This document shows, one piece after another, positions 37,081 to 46,491 of a stretch of DNA of 64,000 nt. The stretch covers positions 1,736,001 through 1,800,000 of the forward strand of contig NZ_JAVIZX010000001.1 of assembly GCF_031453675.1 (NCBI RefSeq). Reading direction: 5' to 3'. The translations under genes were made by a program, and so were the position numbers. The notes beneath the pieces were generated by a model. It saw nothing but the letters and a program-made list of their open reading frames with translations, did no database searches and was not told the DNA's origin. This DNA is from Paracidovorax wautersii (GTDB lineage Bacteria; Pseudomonadota; Gammaproteobacteria; Burkholderiales; Burkholderiaceae_C). Numbering within the stretch: the first letter of the stretch is position 1; the number at the start of each line of letters is the position of its first letter.

Positions 37081-38222
37081 TGCAGATCGGTGTTCCGGCG
37101 GAGACCTTGGAGGGAGAGACCCGTGTAGCGGTGACACCGGAGACGGTGAAGAAGCTGCGCGCGCAGGGCCATGAGGTCTGCATCCAGTCCGGCGCCGGCG
37201 TGCGCGCCAGCGTCACCGACGCAGCCTACGAAGCCGTGGGCGCGCAGCTCGTCGATGCCGCCACCGCCTGGGGCTGCACCCTGGTGCTCAAGGTGCGGTC
37301 GCCGCAGACCGCGGAGTGTGCCGCCCTGCAGCCCGGTGCCACGCTCGTCGGCATGCTGGACCCCTTCGACGCCCCCGGCCTGGAGCGGCTGGCCCAGGCC
37401 GGCGTGACGGCCTTTGCCCTGGAGGCCGCCCCCCGCACCACCCGCGCCCAGAGCATGGACGTGCTCTCCAGCCAGGCCAATATCGCTGGCTACAAGGCCG
37501 TGATGGTCGCCGCCGACCGCTACCAGCGCTTCTTTCCCATGCTGATGACCGCCGCAGGCACCGTGAAGGCGGCGCGCGTGGTGGTGCTGGGCGTCGGCGT
37601 GGCGGGGCTGCAGGCCATTGCCACCGCCAAGCGCCTGGGGGCTGTGATCGAGGCCTCGGACGTGCGCCCATCGGTCAAGGACCAGGTCGAATCCCTGGGC
37701 GCGCGCTTCATCGACGTGCCGTTCGAGACCGACGAGGAGCGCGAGGCCGCCCAGGGTGTGGGGGGCTATGCCCGCCCCATGCCGGCCGGCTGGCTGGCGC
37801 GCCAGCGCGCGGAAGTGGCGCTGCGCGTGGCACAGGCCGACGTGGTGATCTGCACCGCGCTGATCCCCGGGCGCGAGGCGCCTCTGTTGATGACGGCGGA
37901 GATGGTGCAGTCCATGAAGCCGGGCTCCGTCGTCGTCGATCTCGCCGCTGGCCGCGGCGCGGCCGGGCCGCACGGTGCACCCGGCGGCAACTGCGCGCTC
38001 ACGGAAGCGGGTCGCACGGTGGTGCGCCATGGTGTGACGCTGGTGGGCGAAACCAATCTGCCGGCGCTGGTCGCGGCCGATGCCTCGGCGTTGTACGCAC
38101 GCAATGTGCTGGATTTCCTCAAGCTCATCCTCAATGCCGAGGGAGCCCTCCATGTGGACCTGCAGGACGATATCGTCGCCGCCTGCTTGGTCGCCCGCGA
38201 CGGGGCCGTGCAGCGTGCGTGA
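37081..38222 (+). CDS. pntAA: NAD(P) transhydrogenase subunit alpha, soluble part
   Basis: This 380-residue domain I binds NAD(H) and exchanges hydride with the PntB NADP domain, driven by proton entry. Marks are IGVPAETLEGETRVAVTPETVKKL, SQANIAGYKAVMVAA, the Rossmann loop VVVLGVGVAGLQAIATAKRLGA, EASDVRPSVKDQVESLGA and VVDLAAGRGAAGPHGAPGGNC. The membrane part is encoded separately (pntAB at 38921). GGGGAGA precedes the ATG. It opens an operon of five genes. Confidence 0.95.
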
Positions 38223-38352
38223 CGCTGTGTTGCCGTACCGAGCGGGCTATGCTGCCGCACCCGTGCATGCCAGCGCGCAACCCGGCGGGCTGCGCTGCAC
38301 GGTTCAGCGGCTTGGCCGCCAACCGATTCAAACCAAGAGAGAGGGAAGGTCC

Positions 38353-38898
38353 ATGGGCGTCGTTCTGCAGATTCTGGGGCTGGTCATCACGTTCACGATG
38401 GCCATGGAAGCGTTGCGGCGCTTCGGCATCGATGTGGGGTGGCTCAACCCGCTGACCTTCTTTCGTCGGCGCGCGTGGAAGAAGAAGGTGACGACCCCGC
38501 CGCTCTACACGCTGGAGCATCCGGTGGACGTCGTCGCCGTGCTGGCTCTGGCAACGGTTCAGGCGACCGGCTCCGTGAGCGCGCAGCAGAAGGCGGGCGT
38601 GCAGGCGCTGCTGGCGGAGCACCTGGGCCTGGCCGAATCCGATGCGTCGGCCCTGTGCATTGCCAGCGGGCACATGCTGCGCAACCGGCCGCTGGCGGTG
38701 TCCGAGCTGCCGGCCGTGCTCGGGCCGAGCGCGGACAAGTTCACCGATTACCACCTGCAGACCCTGCAGACCATCATGCGCGCCGCCGCGCAGATCGAGC
38801 CGCCGCAAAACGCCGCGCAGCGCGAGCTGTTGGGGGCGGTGGACAGCTACTTCGCCAAGAGGAAGGCGGCCCAGGGTCCCTGGTCCTCCAGCACCTGA
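38353..38898 (+). CDS. Unknown membrane-anchored TerB-like protein inside the pnt operon
   Basis: This 181-residue protein is not part of known transhydrogenases. It has one N-terminal membrane helix (VVLQILGLVITFTMAMEALRRF), a basic linker (FFRRRAWKKK) and a helical cytoplasmic domain with the TerB/DjlA-N pattern (DVVAVLALATVQATGSVSAQQKAGVQALLAEHLGLAESDA). GAGGGAAGG precedes its ATG. It lies between pntAA and pntAB in the same direction, so it is likely co-expressed. Function unknown; the TerB assignment is by pattern only. Confidence 0.7.
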   Translation: MGVVLQILGLVITFTMAMEALRRFGIDVGWLNPLTFFRRRAWKKKVTTPPLYTLEHPVDVVAVLALATVQATGSVSAQQKAGVQALLAEHLGLAESDASALCIASGHMLRNRPLAVSELPAVLGPSADKFTDYHLQTLQTIMRAAAQIEPPQNAAQRELLGAVDSYFAKRKAAQGPWSSST

Positions 38899-38920
38899 TT
38901 GCCACCTTAGGAGGTTCGCC

Positions 38921-39244
38921 ATGGAAGCCGTCTCTCCCACCATCATCCACCTCATCATCTTCGTGCTGGCCATCTATGTGGGCTACCACGTCGTCTGGAC
39001 GGTGACGCCCGCGCTGCACACGCCGCTGATGGCGGTGACCAATGCGATCTCGGCCATCGTCATCGTGGGAGCCATGCTGGCGGCAGCGCTCACCGAGACG
39101 GCGCTGGGCAAGACCATGGGCGTGCTGGCCGTGGCGCTGGCGGCCGTCAATGTGTTCGGCGGCTTTCTGGTCACCCGGCGCATGCTGGAGATGTTCAGGA
39201 AGAAGGACCGCAAGAAGGCCCCGTCCGCGAAGGAGCCGTCATGA
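38921..39244 (+). CDS. pntAB: NAD(P) transhydrogenase subunit alpha, membrane part
   Basis: This 107-residue subunit has three membrane helices (IHLIIFVLAIYVGYHVVW, AVTNAISAIVIVGAMLAAAL, MGVLAVALAAVNVFGGFLV) and the conserved VTPALHTPLMAVTNAIS and GGFLVTRRMLEMFRKK. With PntB it forms the proton channel. AGGAGG precedes the ATG. Its stop overlaps the next small gene (ATGA). Confidence 0.95.
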   Translation: MEAVSPTIIHLIIFVLAIYVGYHVVWTVTPALHTPLMAVTNAISAIVIVGAMLAAALTETALGKTMGVLAVALAAVNVFGGFLVTRRMLEMFRKKDRKKAPSAKEPS

Positions 39245-39480
39245 CCGCGGGGCGCTGGGGCGCTTGGTTTGACAACGCCTGGGATTACGGGCGCTTCGCT
39301 CTGCTGGCGGGTGCGGCGGGCGCACTGTTCGGCTCCAGCTACGGAATAGGGGTGGGCGTGGGAGTGGGCACGGCCTTCTTGGCGGCCTGCGCAGGAGTGC
39401 ATGGGCTGGCGTGGAGCGCCCTTCGTGCCTCCCGGAGGTCTGGCGTACCACAGCGGCGGGTGCCGGGGAGCAACGCATGA
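39241..39480 (+). CDS. Small unknown membrane protein in the pnt operon
   Basis: This 79-residue protein has two short hydrophobic stretches (RFALLAGAAGALFGSSYGIGVGVGVG and TAFLAACAGVHGLAW) and a basic tail. It overlaps pntAB at its start (39241-39244) and pntB at its end (39477-39480), so it is translated in the same chain. I know no family for it. It could be an assembly factor or a remnant; the double overlap supports a real gene. Confidence 0.65.
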   Translation: MTAGRWGAWFDNAWDYGRFALLAGAAGALFGSSYGIGVGVGVGTAFLAACAGVHGLAWSALRASRRSGVPQRRVPGSNA

Positions 39481-40910
39481 TGCTCAACATGAACACGGTG
39501 ACGCTGCTGTACCTGGTGGCCAGCGTCTGCTTCATCCAGGCGCTCAAGGGCCTGTCGCATCCCACCACGTCGATCCGCGGCAACGTCTTCGGCATGGCCG
39601 GCATGGCGATCGCGGTGCTGACGACGGCGGCGCTGATCGCGCAGCTGGCCGGCGGCGTGGGCCCGGGCATGGGCTACGTGCTGGCCGGGCTGGTGGTGGG
39701 CGGCACCGCGGGCGCGGTGATGGCGCAGCGGGTGGAGATGACCAAGATGCCCGAGCTGGTGGCTTTCATGCACAGCATGATCGGGCTGGCGGCCGTGTTC
39801 ATCGCGGTGGCGGCGGCCGTGGAGCCGTGGGCCTTCGGCATCACGGCCAAGGGGGCGGCGCTGCCGCACGGCAACCGGCTGGAGCTGGCACTGGGCGCGG
39901 CCATCGGTGCCATCACCTTCAGCGGGTCGGTGATCGCGTTCGGCAAGCTGTCGGGCAAATACCGGTTCCGGCTGTTCCAGGGCGCGCCCGTGACATTCCG
40001 GGGCCAGCATGGCCTGAACCTGCTGCTGGGGCTGGCGGCACTGGCGCTCATCGTCGGCTACACGGCCACCGAGGCGCGGCCGCTGCTGTGGCTGCTGCTG
40101 GCGCTGGCCTTCGTGCTGGGCGTGCTCATCATCATTCCCATCGGCGGGGCCGACATGCCGGTGGTGGTCTCCATGCTCAACAGCTACTCGGGCTGGGCGG
40201 CGGCGGGCATCGGCTTCAGCCTGAACAACAGCATGCTGATCATCGCCGGCTCGCTGGTGGGCAGCTCGGGGGCGATCCTGAGCTACATCATGTGCAAGGC
40301 CATGAACCGCTCGTTCTTCAACGTGATTCTGGGCGGCTTCGGCGGCGATGCCTCGGCCGCTGCGGCCGGCGGCGCGGCCGAGCAGCGCACGGTCCGCAGC
40401 GGCAGCGCCGACGACGCTGCCTTCATCATCGGCCAGGCGGAGTCGGTGGTGATCGTGCCGGGCTATGGCCTGGCGGTTGCGCGCGCCCAGCATGCCGTGA
40501 AGGAACTCGCGCAGAAGCTGATCGACAAGGGCATCAGCGTCAAGTACGCCATCCATCCGGTGGCGGGCCGCATGCCGGGGCACATGAACGTGCTGCTCGC
40601 CGAGGCGGAGGTGCCCTACGACCAGGTGTTCGAGATGGAGGACATCAACGGCGAATTCGGCCAGGTGGACGTGGCTATCATCCTGGGCGCCAACGATGTG
40701 GTGAACCCCGCCGCACTCACCAAGGGCAGTCCCATCTACGGCATGCCCATCCTGGAGGCCTACAAGGCCAAGACTGTGATCGTCAACAAGCGTTCCATGG
40801 CGGCCGGCTATGCAGGCCTGGACAACGAGCTGTTCTACATGGACAAGACCATGATGGTCTTCGGCGATGCCAAGAAGGTCGTCGAGGACATCGGCAAGGC
40901 TGTGGAGTGA
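39477..40910 (+). CDS. pntB: NAD(P) transhydrogenase subunit beta
   Basis: This 477-residue subunit carries about nine membrane helices and the NADP-binding domain III. Motifs are RVEMTKMPELVAFMHSMIGLAAV, GGADMPVVVSMLNSYSGWAAA, the NADP loop IVPGYGLAVARAQHAVKEL, HPVAGRMPGHMNVLLAEA and NGEFGQVDVAIILGANDVVNPAA. Two ATG codons in a row (39477, 39480) can start it. Last gene of the pnt operon. Confidence 0.96.
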   Translation: MMLNMNTVTLLYLVASVCFIQALKGLSHPTTSIRGNVFGMAGMAIAVLTTAALIAQLAGGVGPGMGYVLAGLVVGGTAGAVMAQRVEMTKMPELVAFMHSMIGLAAVFIAVAAAVEPWAFGITAKGAALPHGNRLELALGAAIGAITFSGSVIAFGKLSGKYRFRLFQGAPVTFRGQHGLNLLLGLAALALIVGYTATEARPLLWLLLALAFVLGVLIIIPIGGADMPVVVSMLNSYSGWAAAGIGFSLNNSMLIIAGSLVGSSGAILSYIMCKAMNRSFFNVILGGFGGDASAAAAGGAAEQRTVRSGSADDAAFIIGQAESVVIVPGYGLAVARAQHAVKELAQKLIDKGISVKYAIHPVAGRMPGHMNVLLAEAEVPYDQVFEMEDINGEFGQVDVAIILGANDVVNPAALTKGSPIYGMPILEAYKAKTVIVNKRSMAAGYAGLDNELFYMDKTMMVFGDAKKVVEDIGKAVE

Positions 40911-41052
40911 GCGTGCCGGCTTCGACGGGCGCGCACGCACGAATGCGCATTCCCCGCAAGGGTCTAGGGAAAGTACAGACACGGCCTGCGGCACTGCGCG
41001 GACACAATGCGCAGGTTCCTTTGGTTACGAATAGAACTCTGGAGAGACAAGC

Positions 41053-42732
41053 ATGAACGAACGCCCGTGGCTGGGTGCCTATCCGCAAGGGGTGCCGGCC
41101 GACATCGATACGACGCAGTACCCCTCCCTGGTCGCGTTGATGGAAGAAGCCTTCCGCAAGTATGCGGACCGCGTCGCCTACAGCTTCATGGGCAAGGACG
41201 TGAGCTACGCCGAGACCGACGCGCAAAGCCGCGATCTGGCCGCCTACCTGCAGGGATTGGGTCTGGCCCGGGGCGACCGCGTGGCCATCATGATGCCCAA
41301 CGTGCCCCAGTACCCGGTGGCCGTGGCCGCCATCCTGCGGGCCGGCCTGGTCGTGGTGAACGTGAATCCGCTGTACACGCCGCGTGAACTGGAACACCAG
41401 CTCAAGGACTCCGGCGCCAAAGCCATCGTCATCATCGAGAACTTCGCGCATACGCTGCAGGCCTGCATCGCGCAGACGCAAGTGCAGCACGTGGTGCTGG
41501 CCACCATGGGCGATCGCCTGGGTTTCCTTAAGGGCCTGGTGGTCAACTACGTGGTGCGCAAGGTCAAGAAGCTGGTGCCCCCGTTCCAGCTGCCCGGCGC
41601 GGTGCGCTTCAACGAAGCGCTGTCGCGCGGTGCGGGCGCAACGCTCAAGGCGCCCGAGATCCACCCCGACGACGTGGCGCTGCTGCAGTACACCGGCGGC
41701 ACCACGGGTGTCTCCAAGGGCGCGGTGCTCCTGCACCGCAACGTGATTGCCAACGTACTGCAGTCCGAGGCCTGGAACCAGCCGGCCATGAACAAGGTGC
41801 CGGCCGGCGAGCAGCCCACCAGCGTGTGCGCGCTGCCGCTGTACCACATCTTCGCCTTTACGGTGAACATGATGCTGTCCATGCGCACGGGCGGCAAGAC
41901 CATCCTCATCCCCAACCCGCGCGATCTGGCCGGGGTGCTCAAGGAGCTTTCCAAGCACACCTTCCACAGCTTTCCGGCGGTCAACACGCTGTTCAACGGC
42001 CTGGCCAACCATCCCGATTTCAACACCGTGAACTGGAAGAACCTGGTGGTGTCGGTGGGGGGCGGCATGGCGGTGCAGGGCGCCGTGGCCAAGCTCTGGC
42101 TCGAAAAGACCGGCTGCCCCATCTGCGAGGGCTACGGCCTGTCGGAGACCAGCCCCTCGGCCAGCTGCAACCCCGTGGGATCGAAGGAGTTCACGGGCAC
42201 CATCGGCGTGCCGCTTCCAAGCACCTGGATGAAGCTCATCGACGACGAGGGCCGCGACGTGACCGCCGTTGGTCAGACCGGCGAGATCGTCATCAAGGGA
42301 CCGCAGGTGATGGCCGGCTACTGGCAGCGCCCGGACGAGACGGCCAAGGTCATGACGGACGACGGCTACTTCAAGTCCGGCGACATCGGCGTGATGGACG
42401 AGCGCGGCTACTTCAAGATCGTGGACCGCAAGAAGGACATGGTGCTGGTCAGCGGCTTCAACGTGTACCCGAACGAGGTCGAGGACGTCGTCGCCACGCT
42501 GCCCGGCGTGATGGAGTGCGCGGTGGTGGGCGTTCCGGACGAGAAGACCGGCGAAGCCGTCAAGCTCGTCATCGTCAAGAGGGACCCCAACCTGACCGAA
42601 GCCCAGGTGCGCGAGTTCTGCCACGACAATCTCACGGGCTACAAGCGCCCGCGCGTGATCGAGTTCCGCACCGACCTGCCCAAGACACCGGTAGGCAAGA
42701 TCCTGCGGCGCGAGCTGCGCGACAAGAAGTGA
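41053..42732 (+). CDS. fadD: Long-chain fatty acid-CoA ligase
   Basis: This 559-residue adenylate-forming enzyme activates fatty acids for beta-oxidation. Motifs are LLQYTGGTTGVSKGAVLLH (P-loop), CEGYGLSETSPSA, the hinge KSGDIGVMDERGYFKIVDRKKDM, and the C-terminal Lys in TPVGKILRRELR. GGAGAG precedes the ATG. The stop codon overlaps the GTG of the RCC1-repeat gene (GTGA). Confidence 0.95.
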   Translation: MNERPWLGAYPQGVPADIDTTQYPSLVALMEEAFRKYADRVAYSFMGKDVSYAETDAQSRDLAAYLQGLGLARGDRVAIMMPNVPQYPVAVAAILRAGLVVVNVNPLYTPRELEHQLKDSGAKAIVIIENFAHTLQACIAQTQVQHVVLATMGDRLGFLKGLVVNYVVRKVKKLVPPFQLPGAVRFNEALSRGAGATLKAPEIHPDDVALLQYTGGTTGVSKGAVLLHRNVIANVLQSEAWNQPAMNKVPAGEQPTSVCALPLYHIFAFTVNMMLSMRTGGKTILIPNPRDLAGVLKELSKHTFHSFPAVNTLFNGLANHPDFNTVNWKNLVVSVGGGMAVQGAVAKLWLEKTGCPICEGYGLSETSPSASCNPVGSKEFTGTIGVPLPSTWMKLIDDEGRDVTAVGQTGEIVIKGPQVMAGYWQRPDETAKVMTDDGYFKSGDIGVMDERGYFKIVDRKKDMVLVSGFNVYPNEVEDVVATLPGVMECAVVGVPDEKTGEAVKLVIVKRDPNLTEAQVREFCHDNLTGYKRPRVIEFRTDLPKTPVGKILRRELRDKK

Positions 42733-44054
42733 CCGAGGGCGCAGCCCCGGCGCAGCGCGGGCGGCTGTGGGCCTGGGGGGCCAACCACCTCGGGCAGGTG
42801 GGGGCTGGCCCCGGTGACGACCAACTCGTACCCGTGCCGGTGCCCGGTATGCCGCTGGTGCGGGCCGTGTGCGCCAATGCATCCGCGGTGCTGGCACTGG
42901 ATGGCGACGGGCGTGTCTGGAGCTGGGGTTGGAACACCTGCGACATGCTCGGGCGGGGCCGCCCTGCGGACGAAAAGGCCTATTGGCTGCCTACCGTGCT
43001 GCGTGACCAGGGACATCGCAACCTGGACCCGGCGGGCAATCCCCCCGAGCCAGGCATGGTGCCCGCAGGCAATCCCGATGACGACGCAGACGCCGACGCT
43101 GCGTTCGACGCCGAACTCAAGGCGCTGCTGGCCAGCATGCCGGTGAACGTCTCGCCTGCTCCCGTGATGGAGGGCGTGTGCCCGCCGGGGCTGGTGCCGG
43201 GACTTCCGGCGGTGAGGCAGATCGCGATGGGCGCCGAAAACGGCTTCGCCCTGGACGAACAGGGCGCCGTCTGGGCCTGGGGCGCGGGCGGATGCATGGG
43301 CATTCCCCTGTCCAGGAGCCTGGCGCGGCCGCCTCCGGCGCTTACGCCCGTGCGGGTGGCCGGCCTGCCGCCGGTGGCGGCCATTGCCGCCCATCCTGCA
43401 GGGGGCACCGTCTACGCCCTCGATGCCGATGGCGTCGTGTGGTCCTGGGGCCATGGCTACGAGGGTGAACTGGGGCAGGGCAAGCGGCGCACGGACCCGG
43501 TGCCAGCGCCCATCGCCGGGCTGGCGCCGGTACGCTCCGTCCATGCCCTGGACTTCTCCGCGCTGGCCGTGCTTGCCGACGGCCGGGTGCTGGGCTGGGG
43601 GTCGGCCGAAAACGGGGTCGGCTTCGAGGCTGCGCGCAATAACACATGGCGCGTGCCTGCGCCCGTCCCTGTCCAAGGTCTCGCGGGCCCTGTGCGCGCC
43701 CTTTGGACGGGTTACGGTTTGGCGGTCTATCGGCTGGAGGATGGCTCGACCTGGGTGTGTGGCGCCGGCTTGCGTGGCATGTACCGAGGGGATTGGAACG
43801 ACCCGCCCCGGGTGCCGCGCCGGCAACCGGAGCTGGACCCGTTCGTGGATTTCTTTCTTTGCGACAGCCATGGTTTTGCTCTGGACGCTGCAGGCGCGCT
43901 GCACGGTTTCGGCCGCGTCGAATCCGGCGCGCTGGGGCAGGGTGAGTGCGAGGTGGATGTGCTGCGCGACTGGGGGCCGATCACCATGCCGCAGCCAGTG
44001 CGCACCATGGCAGCCGCAGGTCACCACAGTCTTGCGGTCTGTGCGGCGGGATAA
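42729..44054 (+). CDS. RCC1-repeat (beta-propeller) protein coupled to fadD
   Basis: This protein of 441 residues starts at a GTG overlapping the fadD stop. It contains several RCC1-type blades marked by [A/S]WGxN/G: RLWAWGANHLGQVG, RVWSWGWNTCDMLG, AVWAWGAGGCMG, VVWSWGHGYEGELGQG and RVLGWGSAENG, with weaker blades towards the end. No signal peptide is seen, so it is probably cytoplasmic. Acidic loop DDDADADAAFDAE near residue 120 interrupts the propeller. Bacterial RCC1 proteins have no common function; the translational coupling to a fatty-acid ligase is the only clue. Confidence 0.8.
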   Translation: MTEGAAPAQRGRLWAWGANHLGQVGAGPGDDQLVPVPVPGMPLVRAVCANASAVLALDGDGRVWSWGWNTCDMLGRGRPADEKAYWLPTVLRDQGHRNLDPAGNPPEPGMVPAGNPDDDADADAAFDAELKALLASMPVNVSPAPVMEGVCPPGLVPGLPAVRQIAMGAENGFALDEQGAVWAWGAGGCMGIPLSRSLARPPPALTPVRVAGLPPVAAIAAHPAGGTVYALDADGVVWSWGHGYEGELGQGKRRTDPVPAPIAGLAPVRSVHALDFSALAVLADGRVLGWGSAENGVGFEAARNNTWRVPAPVPVQGLAGPVRALWTGYGLAVYRLEDGSTWVCGAGLRGMYRGDWNDPPRVPRRQPELDPFVDFFLCDSHGFALDAAGALHGFGRVESGALGQGECEVDVLRDWGPITMPQPVRTMAAAGHHSLAVCAAG

Positions 44055-44156
44055 TCCCCGCCGCGCCGTCACCCCTGGCCGCGGGCGCTTGCTGCGCGGC
44101 GTGCGGTGTTCTCCCGCGCCCATCCTTCCCCACCCGTTGCTCGACTCCTTCACTCC

Positions 44157-44915
44157 ATGACCACCGCCATCCTCAGCGCCCTCCCAGAAGAACAGGCCGG
44201 GCTGGTCCACGCGCTCGCGCACCCGCAGCGCATCACCCACGCGGGCCGCGCGTTCTGGCGCGGCGAACTGCACGGCCGCTCCGTGGTGCTGGCCCTTTCG
44301 GGGATCGGCAAGGTGGCCGCAGCCACCACGGCTACGGCGCTGATCGAGCGCTTCGGCGTGGCGCGCATCGTCTTCACCGGCGTGGCCGGCGGCGTGGGCG
44401 ATGGCGTGCAGGTGGGCGACGTGGTGGTCGCGCACGACTACCTGCAGCACGACATGGATGCCTCCCCGTTGTTCCCGCGCTGGGAGCTGCCCGGCTACGG
44501 CCGCACGCGCCTGGCCTGCGATGCGCAGGTGACGGACCTGTTGTCGCGGGCCGTGGACAGCTGCCTGCTCGACCTGGGCACCGGCGCTCTGGCGGCGCTG
44601 GGTGGCGCGCCTGCGGGTGCGCCCCGGCGGCATACCGGGCTGGTCGCCAGCGGGGATTGGTTCGTATCCACGGCCACCGGCGCCCGCGCCCTGCGGGAAG
44701 CCCTGCGCGCCGCCGACCACGTCGTGCTGGCCGTGGAGATGGAGGGCGCCGCCGTCGCCCAGGTCTGCGCGGATTACGGCATTCCCTTCGGCGCCGTGCG
44801 CACGGTGTCGGACCGCGCAGACGATGCCGCCCACGTGGACTTCACCCGGTTCGTCGAGACCGTGGCCGCCCGCTATGCGGACCACATCGTGGACCGTTTC
44901 ATGCGAATGCTATGA
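44157..44915 (+). CDS. mtnN: 5'-methylthioadenosine/S-adenosylhomocysteine nucleosidase family protein
   Basis: This 252-residue nucleosidase removes adenine from MTA/SAH. Family marks are TTAILSALPEEQAGL, LALSGIGKVAAATTATALIERF, VFTGVAGGVGDGVQVGDVVVA, ASGDWFVS, and the catalytic AVEMEGAAVAQVCADYGIPFGAVRTVSDRAD. It is somewhat longer than E. coli Pfs, with an insert near residue 150. The final residues and TGA stop fall within a dispersed repeat (copy E), so the repeat supplied the stop. Confidence 0.87.
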   Translation: MTTAILSALPEEQAGLVHALAHPQRITHAGRAFWRGELHGRSVVLALSGIGKVAAATTATALIERFGVARIVFTGVAGGVGDGVQVGDVVVAHDYLQHDMDASPLFPRWELPGYGRTRLACDAQVTDLLSRAVDSCLLDLGTGALAALGGAPAGAPRRHTGLVASGDWFVSTATGARALREALRAADHVVLAVEMEGAAVAQVCADYGIPFGAVRTVSDRADDAAHVDFTRFVETVAARYADHIVDRFMRML

Positions 44916-44970
44916 TTTAAATAGCTTTAAGCGCTTGTGGAATAAGCGCTGCAGGCCTATTTGGCATGAA
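44908..44970. repeat. Dispersed palindromic repeat, copy E
   Basis: The unit reads GCTATGATTTAAATAGC, then AAGCGCTTGTGGAATAAGCGC and CAGGCC. The TGA stop of the nucleosidase gene lies in its first bases. The first 17 bases also form an imperfect hairpin. Confidence 0.8.
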
Positions 44971-45318
44971 ATCTCTGCCCGGGGCCGTTGCTGTGGCGCC
45001 TGCGGCTCCGCACGGGCCCCAGCCAGCCAGCAGACGCCACGGGCGCGGCTGGCCGGTTGGTCGGCGTCGCTTCCGTCCGGGCCAAGTGCCCATATGTCAG
45101 GGGCGATCGCTGAAAGCAGCGGTGGCCGCGTGCCGCTCCAATAGGCCGCTCGGACACCTGCCGGGGTGGTTGCAGCACCTCGGCCGTCGGGTGAGCGCGC
45201 TCCGCGTTTGCCGACACCACGCCCACCGCGGCCTGTGGTGTTGCGCCCCCTGGCGGGCAGGTGCCCGCTGCATCGTCTTGCCGGACCGGGCAGGCTGAGC
45301 GCGGCACCGCTTTCAGGG
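44971..45318. other. Gene-free stretch between converging mtnN and corA
   Basis: I see no convincing gene, promoter or terminator here. Open frames on both strands lack ribosome-binding sites and recognisable features, and the composition resembles eroded coding sequence more than a regulatory region. Confidence 0.5.
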
Positions 45319-46305
45319 TTACTTCAACCAGCCCCGCTTGCGGAAGTACCACATCGGTCCCAGGGCGCTGGCCACCATCAGGGCCAGCGCATACGGGTAG
45401 CCCAGGGACCAGTCCAGCTCGGGCATGAACTTGAAGTTCATGCCGTAGACGCTGGCGATCAGCGTGGGCGGCAGCAGCGCCACGCTGGCCACCGAGAAGA
45501 TCTTGATGATCTTGTTCTGGTTGATGTTGATGAAGCCGACCGTGGCGTCCATCAGGAAGTTGATCTTGTCGAAGAGAAACGCCGTGTGGTTGTCCAGCGA
45601 TTCGATGTCGCGCAGGATCTGGCGTGCCTCCTCGAACTGCTCTGCATTCAGCATCTTGCTGCGCATCATGAAGCTCACCGCGCGGCGCGTGTCCATGACG
45701 TTGCGGCGGATGCGCCCGTTCAAGTCTTCCTGGCGCGCGATGGCGCTCAGCACCTCGCCGGCGCGCGCATCGGTCACGTCGCCCGACAGCACCTGCGTGC
45801 TGACCTTCTCCAGCTCGTCGTAGATGTTCTCGAGCGTGTCGGCCGAGTATTCGGCATCGGCGTCGAACAGCTTGAGCAGCACTTCCTTGGCGTCCTCGAT
45901 CAGGCCGGGCGCGCGGCGCGCACGCAGGCGCAGCAGGCGGAAGACGGGCACGTCCTCGTCGTGGATGGAGAACAGCACGCCCTTGCTCTTGAGCGTGTCG
46001 TTCACCAGGTTCAGGATGAAGGCCACGCGCACGGAGCGCGGCTGCTCGTCGTCGTCGATCAGAAAGTCGCTGCGGATGTGCAGCTCGCCGTTGTCTTCTT
46101 CGTAGAAGCGGGCGGATTCCTCGATGTCCTCGTCCATCGCATCCTCGGGGATGGACAGGCCGTAGTGCTGCTTGATCCAGCGCTTTTCTTCGAGCGAGGG
46201 GGATTCGAGGTCCACCCAGATGGGCTGGAACCGCGCGAGTTCTTCCAGGGAATCGATTTCTTCCTGGACCAGCCGGCCATTGGCCAGCGTAAAGATGTTG
46301 AGCAT
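45319..46305 (-). CDS. corA: CorA magnesium/cobalt transporter
   Basis: This 328-residue channel has the long acidic cytoplasmic domain (DEDIEESARFYEEDNGELHIRSDF), the stalk helix, and two C-terminal membrane helices with the YGMNFKFMPEL selectivity loop (GMN) between them, ending in basic WYFRKRGWLK. It forms a pentamer for Mg2+ entry. It stands alone, convergent with mtnN. Confidence 0.96.
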   Translation of the reverse strand: MLNIFTLANGRLVQEEIDSLEELARFQPIWVDLESPSLEEKRWIKQHYGLSIPEDAMDEDIEESARFYEEDNGELHIRSDFLIDDDEQPRSVRVAFILNLVNDTLKSKGVLFSIHDEDVPVFRLLRLRARRAPGLIEDAKEVLLKLFDADAEYSADTLENIYDELEKVSTQVLSGDVTDARAGEVLSAIARQEDLNGRIRRNVMDTRRAVSFMMRSKMLNAEQFEEARQILRDIESLDNHTAFLFDKINFLMDATVGFININQNKIIKIFSVASVALLPPTLIASVYGMNFKFMPELDWSLGYPYALALMVASALGPMWYFRKRGWLK

Positions 46306-46491
46306 GGGCTCACTCCCGGTATGTGTGCGTCGTCTGCGAGGGGGCGGGGGGCGCTTTCAACCCGCGGCAGTCGGCGGCCGGGAGCTGAAAGCTACCAACT
46401 GGGGTAGGTTTCCACGGAGCTGTCTCCAAAAAATTGCAAGCGGCGGATTATGGCACCGCCCTGTGTCCGGCGCTGCCGGTCGCAGCCCGGC

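Noticed and set aside
44957-45352. 131-codon frame between mtnN and corA
   Set aside because: No ribosome-binding site, it overlaps corA, and its sequence shows no recognisable domain.
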